Shown: one piece after another, positions 1 through 11,431 of the stretch | Layout of the letters: every line of letters starts with the position of its first letter | Position numbering within the stretch: position 1 is the stretch's first letter | Source of the DNA: Elymus sibiricus | Taxonomy: Eukaryota > Streptophyta > Magnoliopsida > Poales > Poaceae | DNA length: 64,000 bases | Assembly: GCA_039707655.1 (NCBI GenBank) | Contig: CM077671.1 | Location: 244,356,595-244,420,594, forward strand | Direction: 5' to 3' | Made by a program: the position numbers and the translations under genes | The notes under the pieces: model-generated | The model's input: only the letters and a program-made list of their open reading frames with translations | Told to the model about the DNA's origin: nothing | The model's database searches: none

Positions 1-1535
1 TAATCTTTCTTCATGAACGGGGTATTGGACATCCATTTTGGAGGAATTTTTGTTAAGGTATTGTGTGTTGTTCTCAAACACGAGCCCACAAATTTTAAAG
101 CCTTTTTCCGAGGTAATCTTCGCCGTCGTGTTGGTGTCAAACCAGCCCGACAACGTTGCTCAACGGTTGCCGACCTGCGCTAGACAGATCCTTGCTTCGT
201 CGAGCCGAGGTCAACCTCATCGGATCATCACCTTGACGAGCCGATCAAAAGTTCGGTATTGCAAGGGCCAAATAATATTCAAGACAACCTTGTCACCCCA
301 CGGGTTGCACGGGTCAGACACGTCGTTGCTTCATCAAGCCAGCATTGACCGCGTAACAAATTCCGACCTGCGTCGGTATTGCCGTGCCGTCGCTTCTTCC
401 CACCACGCCGACCTGCTTCGACACATCGGTTGGCATGCGGGATCTAGCGTCACCTTACCGACCCGCTTCGCCACCTCGGCTAGACCAGGAGCTTCGCCAT
501 CTCTTCATCAACCTACTCCTGGGACTTCGGCGTCACCCGCCAACCAGCTTCATCACCTCGGCTGGACTGGGGGCTTCGCCTCGCCACATCGGTCGTGCTG
601 CGTCGCCATTTCATCAAGCCGAGCTCTTCGCTCGGGCACCTCGGGACCGGCTTGGGGGCTGGGACCTCGACCCTCTACAAGCTTTGGCCACGTCATCAAC
701 ACCGAGCACATTAACCAGCTACGTCGCTTTCATGCTCACTTTTTTTCAATTTTTAATTTTTGTGCGGTTCAACCAACCATTATATTTGTGTTAAACAAAA
801 AAGTTGTTTGTTTAAAACTTAGCTTGTTAAAAGCGATGTTTGTTAAAAACACTTGTTTTTCCCATGTTAACTGGGGGCTCTTAAATTTATATGAGCCGTT
901 TTATAATAAGTTGTTTCTTCTTAGTCGTTGCAAAGTCTTTTTCTATTACTCCTTTTTCCGATGCGAGTGTGTGGTCAATAGCCGAGTAGCCTGGTTTCTC
1001 TCTAAAGCCACTCGAGTTTAGTTTGCTAAAATGGCCTGAGAAGCACTCTGCCTTTGGGATAGGAGGTTGAAGCCGAAGGCTGACCCGCTTGAAGTCTGGA
1101 GATCGGATGTACCATGTTAAAGCACGGCGGAAGCACAAATTTATTTTAAGACCAATTTTCAGATTGGCACCAAAAAACTTGATTTAGTTCAGACGTAAAG
1201 TTTTTGCTAAAGTTTTTTGGTTTTCCAAGCTTATGGCACCTTTAACCTATTTTTATGTTTTTCTTTCAGGAGGCAGGACACCCTCTTGTTCGAGGTGTTC
1301 TGCATGGTGGTTCTGCTCGGGAAATCTTTTCTGACCCGCAGTTCGACATCTTTCATGTCGAGTTGTACCTCGGCGTTGTCAAAACACACTCAACGGATGA
1401 ACTAGTTCCCGAGGAGATACGATCCTAGGGTCGGCCATGTTGCCCAACCCAAGTCCCGGGGACTACTGGCTATCCATCTCGGCAGAGAATAAATTGCAAC
1501 AATCGGAAAAAAATCCGCAAAAAATCAGCCCACGG
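1..1535. other. Degenerate TE-like sequence, no supported gene
   Basis: The segment contains a long open frame (38-1021, +), but its predicted protein is compositionally odd (runs of short Ser/His/Arg-rich, 'TSA-R-GASP'-like phrases). It comes from loosely repeated DNA phrases of the type 'cttcgccacctcggct', so I read it as degraded retroelement LTR or internal sequence, not a gene. I see no conserved domain, no PBS and no paired LTR. The family is not identified. Confidence 0.4.
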
Positions 1536-1557
1536 CCGAGGTGGTGCACCACCTCGG
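1536..1557. repeat. Perfect 22-bp palindrome
   Basis: The left half CCGAGGTGGTG is followed immediately by its exact reverse complement CACCACCTCGG. It lies directly before the minisatellite that starts at about 1557. Its function is unknown; it could form a cruciform or bind a dimeric protein. Confidence 0.9.
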
Positions 1558-1742
1558 AAGCAATCCGGCGTTGGAACTCGGATGCAGTCCGGCGTTGGAG
1601 CTTGGAAGCAGTCCGGCATAAAACTCAAGATCGGAGACACCTCAGACGTAGTCCGACATTGGAGCTCGGCGTTGAAGCTCGGATGTTGTCCGGCGTTGGA
1701 GCTCGAATGCAAAAAAGACACCTCGAATGCAGTCCGGCGTTG
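1557..1742. repeat. Degenerate ~24-bp minisatellite
   Basis: Units of about 24 bp built on the phrase CAGTCCGGCGTTGGAGCTCG recur with mismatches and short interruptions, for example near 1561, 1585, 1609, 1651, 1687 and 1731. The open frames here (1437-1745 and 1582-1785) are by-products of the repeat. Confidence 0.75.
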
Positions 1743-1910
1743 TAAATTTTATCAAAATTATACTATTTTAAAAAATGCAAAATAACAAAATATTGCACAT
1801 AGTCTTTTACTCCGAAAATACATCGGTCTGGCCAAAAATCTGAAGCGGCAAGAAAATATAATTGCCTATGAATGAAATTATAAAGTGTCATCACTTTTCA
1901 TCACGGTGGC

Positions 1911-2187
1911 TTCAAAGTCCTGAAGTCTCCACAATTTCGCCGCTGCTCCTTGTATGTTTGTTGTTACTTCCATGTCGGACCATTCATCAGTGTGTGCCTT
2001 GCTTGACATGTTGGATCCTTCATTCTAGAGTAAAATAAAACCATCGGACTTATGCAACATCATTCATCTTATATCCCTAGAGAAAGTAAAATAATGTTAT
2101 GTAGAACTGTTGTAAGACTTTAAATAGTATATTTTTATTGAGTTGGAGGAGAGAGGAGAGAAGCGGACTACATTTTTCTGAAGACTT

Positions 2188-2263
<76 letters not shown>

Positions 2264-2550
2264 CATGTGTTGTTAAGAGAGTTTATTGCAGATCTCCTGA
2301 AGTCACCACTTGCAATTTCGCCGCTCCTCCTTGTATGTTTGTTGTCATCTCCATGTCGGACCATTCATCAGTGTGTGCCTTGCTTGACATGTTGATCCTT
2401 CATTCCAGAGTAAAATAAAACCACTGGACTTATGCAACATCATTCATCTTATACCCCTAGATAAAGTACAATAAAATTATGTAGAAAGGTTGTAAGACTT
2501 TAAGTAATATATTTTTATTGAGTTGGAGGAGAGAGGAGAGAAGCAGACTA
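1911..2550. repeat. Tandem duplication, ~380-bp period
   Basis: Sequence from about 1911-2172 recurs at about 2293-2549 with few changes. Shared blocks include GTCGGACCATTCATCAGTG at about 1974 and 2355, and GAGTTGGAGGAGAGAGGAGA at about 2139 and 2519. The GA microsatellite lies between the copies. A short related block (AGAGATCCCATGTGTT followed by CTTAAGAGA) occurs again near 3366-3400, so pieces of the unit are dispersed. Confidence 0.85.
2191..2260. repeat. (GA)n microsatellite
   Basis: About 70 bp of nearly pure GA dinucleotide with one interruption near 2221. It produces Arg-Glu or Leu-Ser repeat 'proteins' in translation that should be ignored. Confidence 0.98.
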
Positions 2551-2559
2551 CAGATTAAT

Positions 2560-5498
2560 AGTCAGCTATAGTACATGTTCCTAGAGACTTTGTGAGAGAG
2601 CGAGGTGGGCCATGTATCAATAAAGTAGTACATATTTATATCTAACTATTATACTTGCCGGCTATAAGCTTGGCTATAGGACGTGACAACATCATATAGA
2701 CACAAACTGGCACTACTATAAACCCTGCTCTTATTGAGTTTTTATGATTAACGACAAGACAATTAAGAGGATCAATGCTTTATCAAGTTTACTTCAGGAA
2801 AATATTCATCATTGGTGAGTGGAAATATCAATGATGATCCATGCTTTTGTGTTACCAAGTGGCTGCATCCTTCAAAGCCCATAGTATATAATCCATAGGC
2901 TTTTGGTGAATCCAAGAGTCACATGGAGTTTATGACAATCCTACTATTGGAGAGTCACAATAAAATTAAGTAGGGTTGAACTTCAAATCAAAATCCTATA
3001 TACCAAAATCAAATTAAGTAGCATTGGCGTGTGTTGGGAAAGGAGATACAACACCATTGGTTAGCTAGTTTCCCGTGGCGTAGGTGTTCAACGCCACTAT
3101 GGAGCTAGTGGCCTGCGACCCACCCGCCATTAGTAAACCCCTACCGGTGGTATGATAGTAGTGGCTTGTGGTATACACACCACTAATGTTGATTTCAGAA
3201 TGTCGGCAGTACATTTTCATGTACTAATTCCCTTTGTACTGAGAGAGGTTGTTGTGGATTTTTTAGAGTTCTTTGAGAGAAGTTCCCTTGGCCAAGCTCA
3301 TGCCTTTGTTGACCCCCTTCGTTTGTGTTAATATCTCTTTGCTTCAAGCTTATCGTTATGTGAGAGAGAGAGATCCCATGTGTTCTTAAGAGATTTTATT
3401 GTAGATCTTTTGAGTAGTTCATTCAACTAACTTTGCTTTGCTTGTTTTTTATGAACTGTTGCTTTGCTTGTTACTTTTGAAGGGCACTTGTGTCTCCTAG
3501 ACGGTTAAAAGTCACTTGAGAACCTGCAAGTTGTTGTGAAGGAATAAAAAAGTTTGTAGAAGGTAGGATGATTACCTTCCTTGTGGAATATTAACCCCAT
3601 GTTAAGCTTTGACCTTTTATGGTACCAAGTCATGATCGAATAGGTGGCCAGGCGCTTAGTGGGATCTTTGTGGGTGACACTTTCGTGATGGTCCGAACCT
3701 ACAGTTATCCGAACCTCGATAAAACATTGTCGAACCACCCTTTGTTTGCATTCTCTATTCCCTACTTCTTTCATACACATGTTCGCTTCGGCACAATTAC
3801 ATTATCGTTGACTTGCTTTTCAGTCTTTCTATGCAACTTCATTAGTGTAGTTTAAAACCTACCAACTTAAAATAGGACTTGAAATTTGTGTTAGGTCTAT
3901 TCACCCCCTCTAGACACTAGATCTCAATCCCTTAAAATTACTACAATTTTATTCAAAGAGTAATTGTGGCTACTTCAAAATTGTCAACCAAAAAATGCAC
4001 CGGTGGTTCCAATTCTCAGGATCTCCCGTTTTACTATATTCTTCCCATTGATTTTCCTTTCCTCCCATCTTACTTATTTGTATGTATGTTTCTCTCTCAA
4101 ATGTACCAACATTTCCACTCCTCATATCGCCCTCTAAGAAGCAGCTTGCCTCTAGCATCGGCATGTGTTTGTGCTTCCGCTCGACATGGTATCATGTTCC
4201 TTTGGGTCAGCTCCTCGTTGTTGTGGACCTGACCGTGCAATCACGACTCTTGCTATCATCACAAGATAGGGGTGTACATATAGTTTCTTCTTGTTTTTAC
4301 AAGGTTTTTTGGGTGTTCAGTTTTGCATGGATGTAGAGTAGAAATCTTTAATGCATGTAGTGAGAAGTTATAAAAACACCATTTGAAATCGCTAGTTGTA
4401 TCGGTAAGTTTTTAAATTTGTAGTTGGAAGTTCTCTTGGGTCTATATCGATGTTCACAAGTACTTTAGTTGATAGTTGTATACATTTTAGTAGTAAGCAC
4501 ATTACTTCCACTTGAAGGTTCAAAAAGTATATTAGTTGGAACTATCTACTTTGAAGTGGAAAGTTCTCATAATGTCAGTGGAAAGCTGTCTAACTTTAGT
4601 TGACAAAAATAGAAAATTAGCTGAGAGTGAACTTTTTTTAGTTGCAAATTACTTCTAATTTGTATCATCATTTTCAACTCCGAAGGCGCTACCGTCGCTT
4701 GCTAGCAATGACTGTGTCTTGTTAGAGGCGGGATGGGAGGGGATGGGCGTAGGGGATGTGCATGCTCGATGTCAGTTAGTTCGGTCTCCCTCTACACTCA
4801 TGTTCTCATAGGAATGTTGTAGTGGTTTCAAAGTGTCCAATCCAATGGGTGAGCACACCCGCACTTGGAACTTTTGGGTTGTAAAGTATTATTTTGCATA
4901 TAACTCCTATGTGCAGACAAAATTCTGAAGCCTCCAACTGAAGTTAAGATCAGTTAGTTAAACTAAATTTTCGGTAGCTTCTTGTTGAAATCAAGAAACT
5001 TTTCTCTGCACATAGGAGAACTTTATAGCTTTGCACTATATTTTTGTGCAACCGAAGATGGAAAGAAAAAAACCTTGCATTTCGCATGATTTTAGTCAGT
5101 TGGAGTTGTGCAGTAATTTCGTCATGATTTTGATGGTGGGGAAAGGGAGACCTTAGTCAGTTAGGCCCGTCATGATTTTGATGCATCTCGTGAAATAACC
5201 GTGCGCGATCGCCGTATCTCGAGTAATTGTGCATCTTGTGCTTCGTTTCTTGCAAACACCCGAGTTTCCTTTTATTCACTCCTACTGTACAATCTGTAAC
5301 CACGCTCCAAACCACCATTGCTGATCGCCTGATCCAACAAAGAACAAACCTGTACTGTACATACGTACTGCTCAGTGCTCAGGCAACCAACATCTCTCTG
5401 CTCTCTGAGCCAACTTCTGATTCAGGCCATCAATCTTGGCCTGAACACAGCTCGCAACTCTCCGAATATCTCCTTAATTAACAACTAAACTAGTAGTA
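2560..5498. other. Intergenic DNA downstream of the HIPP gene
   Basis: No convincing gene was seen. The start (about 2580-2700) has MITE-like AT-rich sequence, and 3361-3420 repeats part of the upstream duplication. The open frames here (3505-3855, 3966-4336) are short, lack codon-level or domain signals, and overlap on both strands. The part nearest 5498 is presumably the 3' UTR and flank of the minus-strand HIPP gene. Confidence 0.5.
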
Positions 5499-6105
5499 TT
5501 ACATAATGCTGCAGCCGGGATCCTGTTCTTGATGCTGATAAGCGGGAGCAGGGTAGGAGTAAACCGGGTAGGACGGCATGGCGTTGTACTGCTGATACGC
5601 GGGGTACGTGATGGGCGCAACCGCGTTCTGAGGGTAGCCGCCGCCTCCGCCACCGCCGCCGCCACCTTTGGAGCCGCCTCCCTCCTTGCCGCCGAAGCTC
5701 ATGCCACCGTCGGCGCTGCCGTATCCATAGCCGTCCTTCTTCTTCTCGCCGCCGCCGTACCCGTAGGAGGCGCCGTAGCCGTCCTTCTTCTTGTCGTCAC
5801 CGGACGACACGCTGAGGAGCTCGGCGTAGCCCAGGCTGCGCCGGAGCATCGTCGTCAGCGTGATCGGGTCGACACCGTCCCCGACGATGATGATCTTGTC
5901 CCCCTCCATCGTCGCAGATGTCACGCCTGACATGCCTACGGCAGCCTTGAAGGCCTTCCTCCTCTTCCTCTCATCGTCCAGAGCCAACTTGAGGACAATC
6001 TTTTGCTGCAACAGATACAAAAAAAATTCAGAACGATGCACAAAATTGATCAAACTGAACACTAGTCCTGGAACAAGACAAGCAAACTGAACATACCTTA
6101 ACCAT
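5499..6105 (-). CDS. Small heavy-metal-associated isoprenylated plant protein (HIPP/sHMA-like)
   Basis: Two exons on the minus strand. Exon 1 is 6097-6105 (ATG GTT AAG) and ends at a GTATGT donor. The intron is 6006-6096 and ends TGTTGCAG. Exon 2 is 5499-6005 with stop TAA. The spliced product is 171 aa and starts MVKQKIVLKL; a continuous frame through the intron gives a longer false N-terminus. Residues ~3-70 form an HMA (ferredoxin-like) fold with the typical GDGVDP and LRRSLGYAELLSV segments. The metal-binding CxxC of classic HMA domains is absent (LALDDERKR sits there), as in many sHMA proteins. The rest is Lys/Gly/Tyr-rich with a poly-Gly tract. The C-terminus CSIM is a CaaX prenylation signal, implying membrane attachment. 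This family includes proteins bound by blast-fungus effectors and is the source of the HMA domains in some NLRs; the specific role here is unknown. Confidence 0.93.
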
Positions 6106-6256
6106 CTTGCAACTTGCACAAAGTCTCACGCAATCTTCAAGCTTTGACAGTACACTAGCAGACTAGCTAAGCTACTCGAAGAGTGGTTTTGCTGTTGTGC
6201 AATGTGACAGATGCAAGATATGAGCCGCCTCTTATGAGCGAGAAGACGTTCTGGCC

Positions 6257-6263
6257 TTTTATA
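6257..6263 (-). promoter_or_regulatory. TATA box of the HIPP gene
   Basis: Read on the minus strand this is TATAAAA in the context CTATAAAAGG. It lies about 150 bp upstream of the ATG at 6105, leaving room for a roughly 120-nt 5' UTR. Confidence 0.8.
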
Positions 6264-7973
6264 GGCAGGCAGGCAGAGAGGCAGAGAGACGAGGAAAGCA
6301 GCAAAGAAGGGTCTGGAGAGAGAAAGGTGGCCGAAAGGAACAAACAACCAATCAGCCAACCAAACAGTGCCTTCGCTATACTGAATCATTGACAGGCCAG
6401 GCTCCGTGCCGAATGCTCCTCCCGGAAGCTCAATATCGTGTCAGTGGTTGATATTCTCTGGTCGGTGCTAGTGCGGCAGAAGTTTCCACGCATTTGGTCC
6501 AAGGCATCAGTGACCCCCCTCAGAAAGGCAGACAGAAGATATCTCTTGGTGATCTCTGCTGGCTGCCACTCACATTTTTCGTGGTGTTTTTATTTTCTTT
6601 TGCGATGGCACATTTTCGTGGTGTAGACAGCTGAGCTTATTGAAAGAGGGCCCTAGTCACGTTATTGCCTTGTTTATATATGGGATATATTTATTTGTCA
6701 CTGCCATTATTGAATTTCTGAAATATCACTAACCCCATTTTGTCGAAAGAGGGTTCTGATTTTTTCGCTCTCGCCGTCTCAAGAAAGCGAGTGAAAAAAT
6801 GTACGTCGAATGGCCAACTATCGACACCTTTTTCTTTACGGGGTGAAAGTGCTGCACGCGACAATAGCAACGTTTGAGAAATTGGAGCACTTGAGCTTCA
6901 CTTTCGGCATAATCATGATCCTAAATCATACTTTTCATACTATAAGTAGATAGTCAAAATTCGTTTGAACGTACACCATTCTTACTTACCCGGTCCTTTG
7001 ATTGATCTACAGATTTTGGTTGTAGGCTCAAAGTTTAAACACATAAAATTGTGCATGAGAAAATGTTTGCATTCTTCGGTGAAGCTCATTTCAAGAACGT
7101 GTAGAAGATGCCTGCTATTCAACTAAATATTGCTTTGAGATGATGGTTATACATTCTCAATGGCAGTTTTGGCATGGGATTGATTTAGGTTACGCTAATC
7201 TAGATTTTCCAATCTGTTTTTGCCTGTTTATTTTTTTGACCTGATTTTGCCCATTTCATTGTTTAGCTAACCATTGTTTTCCTCCTCTCAAGGTTATGTA
7301 TTACGTAGAGGATTATAAAATACTCTACCGCAGATTGAGTGTTAGATGGTGTCTTCCAATTGGTTTCCTAGCTGAATCCCTCCTAACTGCGCACTGATAT
7401 TTTGGGGGATAATTATTGGAGGGGTCCTCAAAAGATCTACATTGTCGTGGGTACTCCAAATCATTGTCAAGCACGAACAGTTCAGTTAATCTCGTGGGAC
7501 AAAAAAGCTCACAGACAGAAAAAAAGTTTAATTATAGCTCTCCAAGACAAGGTTCACATAACATCAGCTGATTATAGTACTCGATGATACGCGACAGAAG
7601 AAGAACCTTTATTGTTTATGTTCCTGCATTATTAGCATCAAAACAAGAGTAAAACAAGTTCACTTTATGCCGTTGCTTAGCGTGGACGAATCGGCCAAAA
7701 TTTAAAATTAGCGAAATGTCCCCTGCAATTTGGTCACCAGAAGATAGTTTGCTGATATTTCACTGCCAATTTCAAGAGGCTTTGTAAACTGAATACGACA
7801 GCTTCGTTGGTCAATTTGGAATCCTGTTGGCACTTCAGCACAGCCCAGGCCACGCCACATACAGCTCTCAGTTCGTCACGAAGAACATGCTAAGCGAAGA
7901 AGATGAAGTTTCTAACAGAGGAGTGAGGAACAAAAGAGCCATTTTGCCACCACAATTTCTTGCTTGAGGTTTA
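6264..7973. other. Upstream region of the HIPP gene
   Basis: No further gene was seen. Small open frames (6438-6626, 7402-7587) are isolated and featureless. The first few hundred bases are the probable promoter of the minus-strand HIPP gene; beyond that I see ordinary AT-rich intergenic DNA. Confidence 0.5.
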
Positions 7974-8275
7974 GGGCCTCTTTGATTCGTAGGATTTTGA
8001 AAACGTAGGAATAGGAAAAATATAGGGTTGAAGTGGCATGTCTACTTGAATCCTATAGGATTAGCAATGAGTATTTGATGGCACAGAAAAACAAAGGAAT
8101 TGTAAAAAGAGGTTGGAGTGGATGTTAGATTTCCTATGAAATGTAGTACAAAAGATTTCATAGGAAAAATTCCTATGGGATTCAATCCTATGAATCAAAG
8201 GACCAACATAGGAAAAAATCCTAAGGATTTCAATCCTCCGAAAATCCTATAAAATTCCTTTGAATCAAAGGAGTG
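7974..8275. mobile_element. Tourist-like MITE (~300 bp)
   Basis: The left end GGGCCTCTTTGATTCGTAGG and the reverse complement of the right end (CACTCCTTTGATTCAAAGG) form imperfect terminal inverted repeats, and the interior has repeated 'ATCCTAT(A/G)GGATT'-type phrases. A TTA precedes the left end, as expected for Harbinger/Tourist target sites, but the matching right copy is not clean. There is no coding capacity. Confidence 0.7.
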
Positions 8276-8592
8276 TTTGCTTGTCGTCAAGTTATCATCA
8301 AAATCGGCGGCATTTGTCCACGCCGTGATTTGACTCGTGTCTTTTCCAGCCGGCCTACGCAGTAGCCTGCATGCTTGGCGGAGCGAGGGTGGACACGTAG
8401 GGGAAAACGAGAAGACGCAGCGTCACTCTGGTCTCGCCGTTTTCGTCAGCCACATGAGGACAGCGATGGCCAGAAACAGGTGCTAATTTGGTTTTGGCAC
8501 ATGAGGTAGCCTAACGCCTAAGGCCATCTCTAGCCGATTTCCTAAAAGTAGCGAAGTATTCGGAGGAGTAAAAACTTAGTGAAGTACATCTA

Positions 8593-9666
8593 GAGCAACT
8601 CCAACGCAAGGACGTTTGGGTCGCGTGTCCGCTCGGCTATGTCCGCTTTTTTATTTGGGTCGACCGATGCGGCCAACGGAGACGGACGCATTTTGTGACA
8701 TGTCCGTGCAGGCATTCCGTCGAACACCAGTTGGGCGAGTCCACCTTGAACGGCCCCAAGCTCCGCGCCGCCGCCCTGCTCGCGGACGAGGCCAGCGTCG
8801 GGCCACCCCTAGTTTCCGCGCCCTGTGCCCTGCTCCGGGTCGCGCCCACCCTTGCTCCGGGTCGTGCCCGCCCATCCTCCTGGTCGCGTGCTCGCAATGC
8901 CGCACCTCCTGGTCGCAGTAGCAGTAGCAAAGCAGGGTGGCCGCACCTTCTGGTCGCACGCTTGATGCCGAGGTGGGGGCAGCGGCGGGCGCGCCGGATG
9001 ATGCTGGTCTACGACCTCATGGCTGGCGGGTCCCTGCAGGATGCGGTGCTCGGCTGCCGCTGCCCCGATCTGGTGGCCGCCGCCGCTCCATGGCAACGCC
9101 GCGCCTGCGCGGCGCCGCACCTCCTCTTGCCTCGACGGACCTCCAGGGCGACGCCGCACCTCCTCCTGCCTCCACGGACCTCCAGGACGATGCCGCACCT
9201 CCCCCTGCCTCCACGGACCTCCACGGCGACGCCCGCACCAGTAGAAAGGAGGAGGAGCGCCAGAGATCTCCCCGCCGCCGATGGCAAGTTCAGAACGGGA
9301 GGCGGAGCTTACGCCGGTGATCTGCGCCGGTGAGGGCGGCGGTGGCCTGCGCCGATGACCTCGCCGGTGAGCGTGGCGGTCCGTGGTGGCAGAGGCCCGA
9401 CTGCAAGTCTGCAACTACTAGTGCGCGCGGGGTCACTGGTATGTGGGACCGGGGCGGACACAGGAGGGCACGAGCAGACGACGGGAGCGTCCGCTTTTGT
9501 CCGCTGCAGACCCATTTGTTGCCCGTATTTGCATCCAATTTGGGTCGGGGAGGACAATAAACAGACAGCAAACGGACACTCTGTCCGTTAGGGTCGCCCG
9601 GTTGGGCAAAGTTTTCTGTCCGGATGACCCAAACGGATAAAATGGGTCATTGCATTGGAGTTGCTC
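8593..9666. mobile_element. Nested GC-rich element with inverted ends
   Basis: The left terminus GAGCAACTCCAACGC and the right terminus GCATTGGAGTTGCTC are inverted repeats, and the following phrases (GTTTGGGTC / GACCCAAAC) also match in inverted orientation. Flanking triplets are CTA (left) and TTA (right), an imperfect 3-bp duplication. The interior is strikingly GC-rich compared with its neighbours and contains a 39-bp tandem repeat. Overlapping open frames on both strands (8616-9640) follow from the base composition; I support no protein. It may hold captured genomic sequence. Confidence 0.65.
9114..9230. repeat. 39-bp tandem repeat, three units
   Basis: Three consecutive 39-bp units (9114-9152, 9153-9191, 9192-9230), each beginning GCCGCACCTCC and ending in a GGACCTCCA-type phrase plus 8-9 variable bases. 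Because 39 is a multiple of 3, all frames stay open through it. Confidence 0.95.
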
Positions 9667-10245
9667 TTACTTCATTAAAACTTTGCCGGATCTAACCGAT
9701 CCCCTAAATTTAGTGGAGTAAACCTATTTTTTGGTTTATGCATTTCGACGAACACCTGTTATGTGTGTCCACGACGATGGTGACCACGTTGGAAACATCA
9801 GCAGAGCAGCGGCAGCGGCGAACGATAGCAGCAGGGCAGCAGCGGCGGCGAACGGCAGCAGCAGCATGCAGCAACGGCGGGGCAACAACGACGGCGAGCT
9901 GCAGTGGCGGGGCAGCAACAGCGATGGGGCAGCAGCGGAACAGCGACGGCGGCACGCGGGGGAGCGAGGGCGGGGGCGGCGGCTCGCAGGGAACGGCGGC
10001 GACGAGCAGCAGGGGAGCAACGGCGGACGGCGGGGGCGTGCAGGAGCAGCAAGGGGAGGCGAGAGAGAGCAGAAATTTTACTCCGGCCCGTTTCGATGGA
10101 GTAAATTTAGGAAGAAGTTTGGAGCCGGAGTATAATTTTTACTCCCTTACGGCGGATTGCGGATCGGCTAGGTGCGTCGTAAGAGAGTAAAACCGGATTT
10201 TTACTCCCTTATGGTCTTTTGGGGGATCGGTTAGAAATGGCCTAA

Positions 10246-11130
10246 TACAAGTACACAACAGATTGAATAATAAGAGTACATTGTGAGCCCTTATCATTCC
10301 CGTCTCCGTGTCAACCGGTGCTAGGGTTTGGCAACTTTTGCTACGACCACCACGGCTTCCCCTGATTCAGAGTTGCCTTCTTGTTGTGGCGGTGCTTGGT
10401 TGAGGTGGTGCGGATGCGGGACGGTGGCCTCGTCTCCTGTGCCGTTACGATTCGTGTGGCGACGATGATGGTAGCATGGAGAGAAGGGTCGAGGTATGTC
10501 CTTCGTCGACCGTCCGGAGCGTCTTTGAGTGTGAAGTCGGAGCTGTAGCGTCATGAGGCAATGCGGCGGCAACAATGCCATGTGATGGACATGTTAAAAT
10601 TTGTTGGTGCAAGGAGTGTTTTCTCCTCATGTGAGGCTCGTCACCGAAGTCGAAGCTGCCTGGTTCTGGACACATTTGGTCGATTGTTTGGCATAAGTCG
10701 ACATGGCTCTTGTGTGTCGTTCGGTCCGAGGGTTCTTGGTTGGTAATCCATGCCGGAGTCGGAATTGCTTGCTCCAAGAGGAGTGATGATAATGACATTT
10801 AGCAGGCAACCTTGATAGTGTTTCTCTTTTCAGTGGTATGTATGGGTCTTGTGGATAGTCAGGTCGGACGGGGTGCCCTCTCTTGTCCCCGTGTAGTGAC
10901 AATTTTCATATGTTTTTTCATAGGTAAATTTTAACATGCTCCTTTTTGCCCTCCCTCCTTTTACATGTAAGGTAAGAAAGTATGAATTATTTGGACCACT
11001 AATTAATGAAATCAACGGCTCGGATCTATTATATATTCGTATTTTTTCATGTGAAAAGAGGGTTTAGGGAGGAGCATGTTAAAAATGCTAACCGGACAAC
11101 TCACTTCTATTTTTTAATGAATCGAGTCAT
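10246..11130. repeat. Retroposon-like dispersed repeat, copy 1
   Basis: Sequence around 10500-10860 and the tail near 11090-11140 (ACCGGACAACTC, then TTTTAATGAATCGAGTC) is recognisably related to 12500-12970. Open frames are short and shifted. I read it as a degenerate copy of a non-LTR-type repeat whose 3' end includes the 'taatgaatcg.gtc.taaagga' tail. The boundaries are approximate. Confidence 0.45.
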
Positions 11131-11158
11131 AAAGGAGCCGAGTTCCTAAAAAGGAAAG

Positions 11159-11431
11159 ACTGCATCTACAATGATTGATATGATAGTCTTATCTTAAGTC
11201 TTGCATGTAATTTAGAGATGACAAAAAAAAAATATCTACAATGGATCATCTCTTAGCCTTATCTTCAATAACTAGTTATTTCTAAAAACATGGTGAGACA
11301 TATTGTGTAAGAGATCATCTCTTGTCTTCTCTTAAATAAGAGAAGACAAACCTTTTCTAATGAGTTCTCTCTTCTCCACCTCATCATTTATCCTATGTGG
11401 CACTTCTAAGATAACACCATTATACATGCCC
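11159..11431. mobile_element. Probable MITE
   Basis: The left end ACTGCATCTACAATGATTGA and the reverse complement of the right end (GGGCATGTATAATGGTGTTA) are imperfect inverted repeats. The AT-rich interior has the repeated phrase 'atctacaatgga' and 'tcttatctta'. No clear target duplication was seen, so the superfamily is undetermined. Confidence 0.45.

Larger units (their letters stand above)
8522..10242. mobile_element. PIF/Harbinger-like non-autonomous element (TSD TAA)
   Basis: The left end GGCCATCTCTAGCCGAT and the right end ATCGGTTAGAAATGGCC are inverted repeats, followed inside by further matching 'GGAGTAAAAA' phrases. TAA flanks both sides (8519-8521 and 10243-10245), the 3-bp duplication typical of this superfamily. 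The interior after 9670 is rich in CAG/CGG-like triplets (about 9790-10060) and gives long but meaningless open frames on both strands. A second element (8593-9666) is nested in it. No transposase is visible. Confidence 0.75.

Noticed and set aside
38..1021. 327-aa open frame on the plus strand
   Set aside because: Low-complexity, phrase-repeated DNA, overlapping alternative frames, no domain; more likely degraded retroelement sequence.
2077..2395. Open frames of Arg-Glu or Leu-Ser repeats
   Set aside because: They translate the GA microsatellite on either strand.
5529..5930. 133-aa open frame antisense to the HIPP gene
   Set aside because: Shadow of the GC-rich Gly/Tyr-coding exon; the minus-strand gene has splice sites, a TATA box, and a recognisable HMA domain.
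5499..6119. Unspliced 206-aa version of the HIPP protein
   Set aside because: The N-terminal ~38 residues come from the intron; a clean GT-AG intron and the MVK start give the expected family N-terminus.
8616..9640. Many overlapping open frames of 65-212 aa
   Set aside because: Caused by GC-rich composition and a 39-bp repeat inside a nested transposon; no consistent protein.
9710..10190. Ala/Arg/Gly-rich open frames on both strands
   Set aside because: Triplet-rich DNA inside the Harbinger-like element; no domain.
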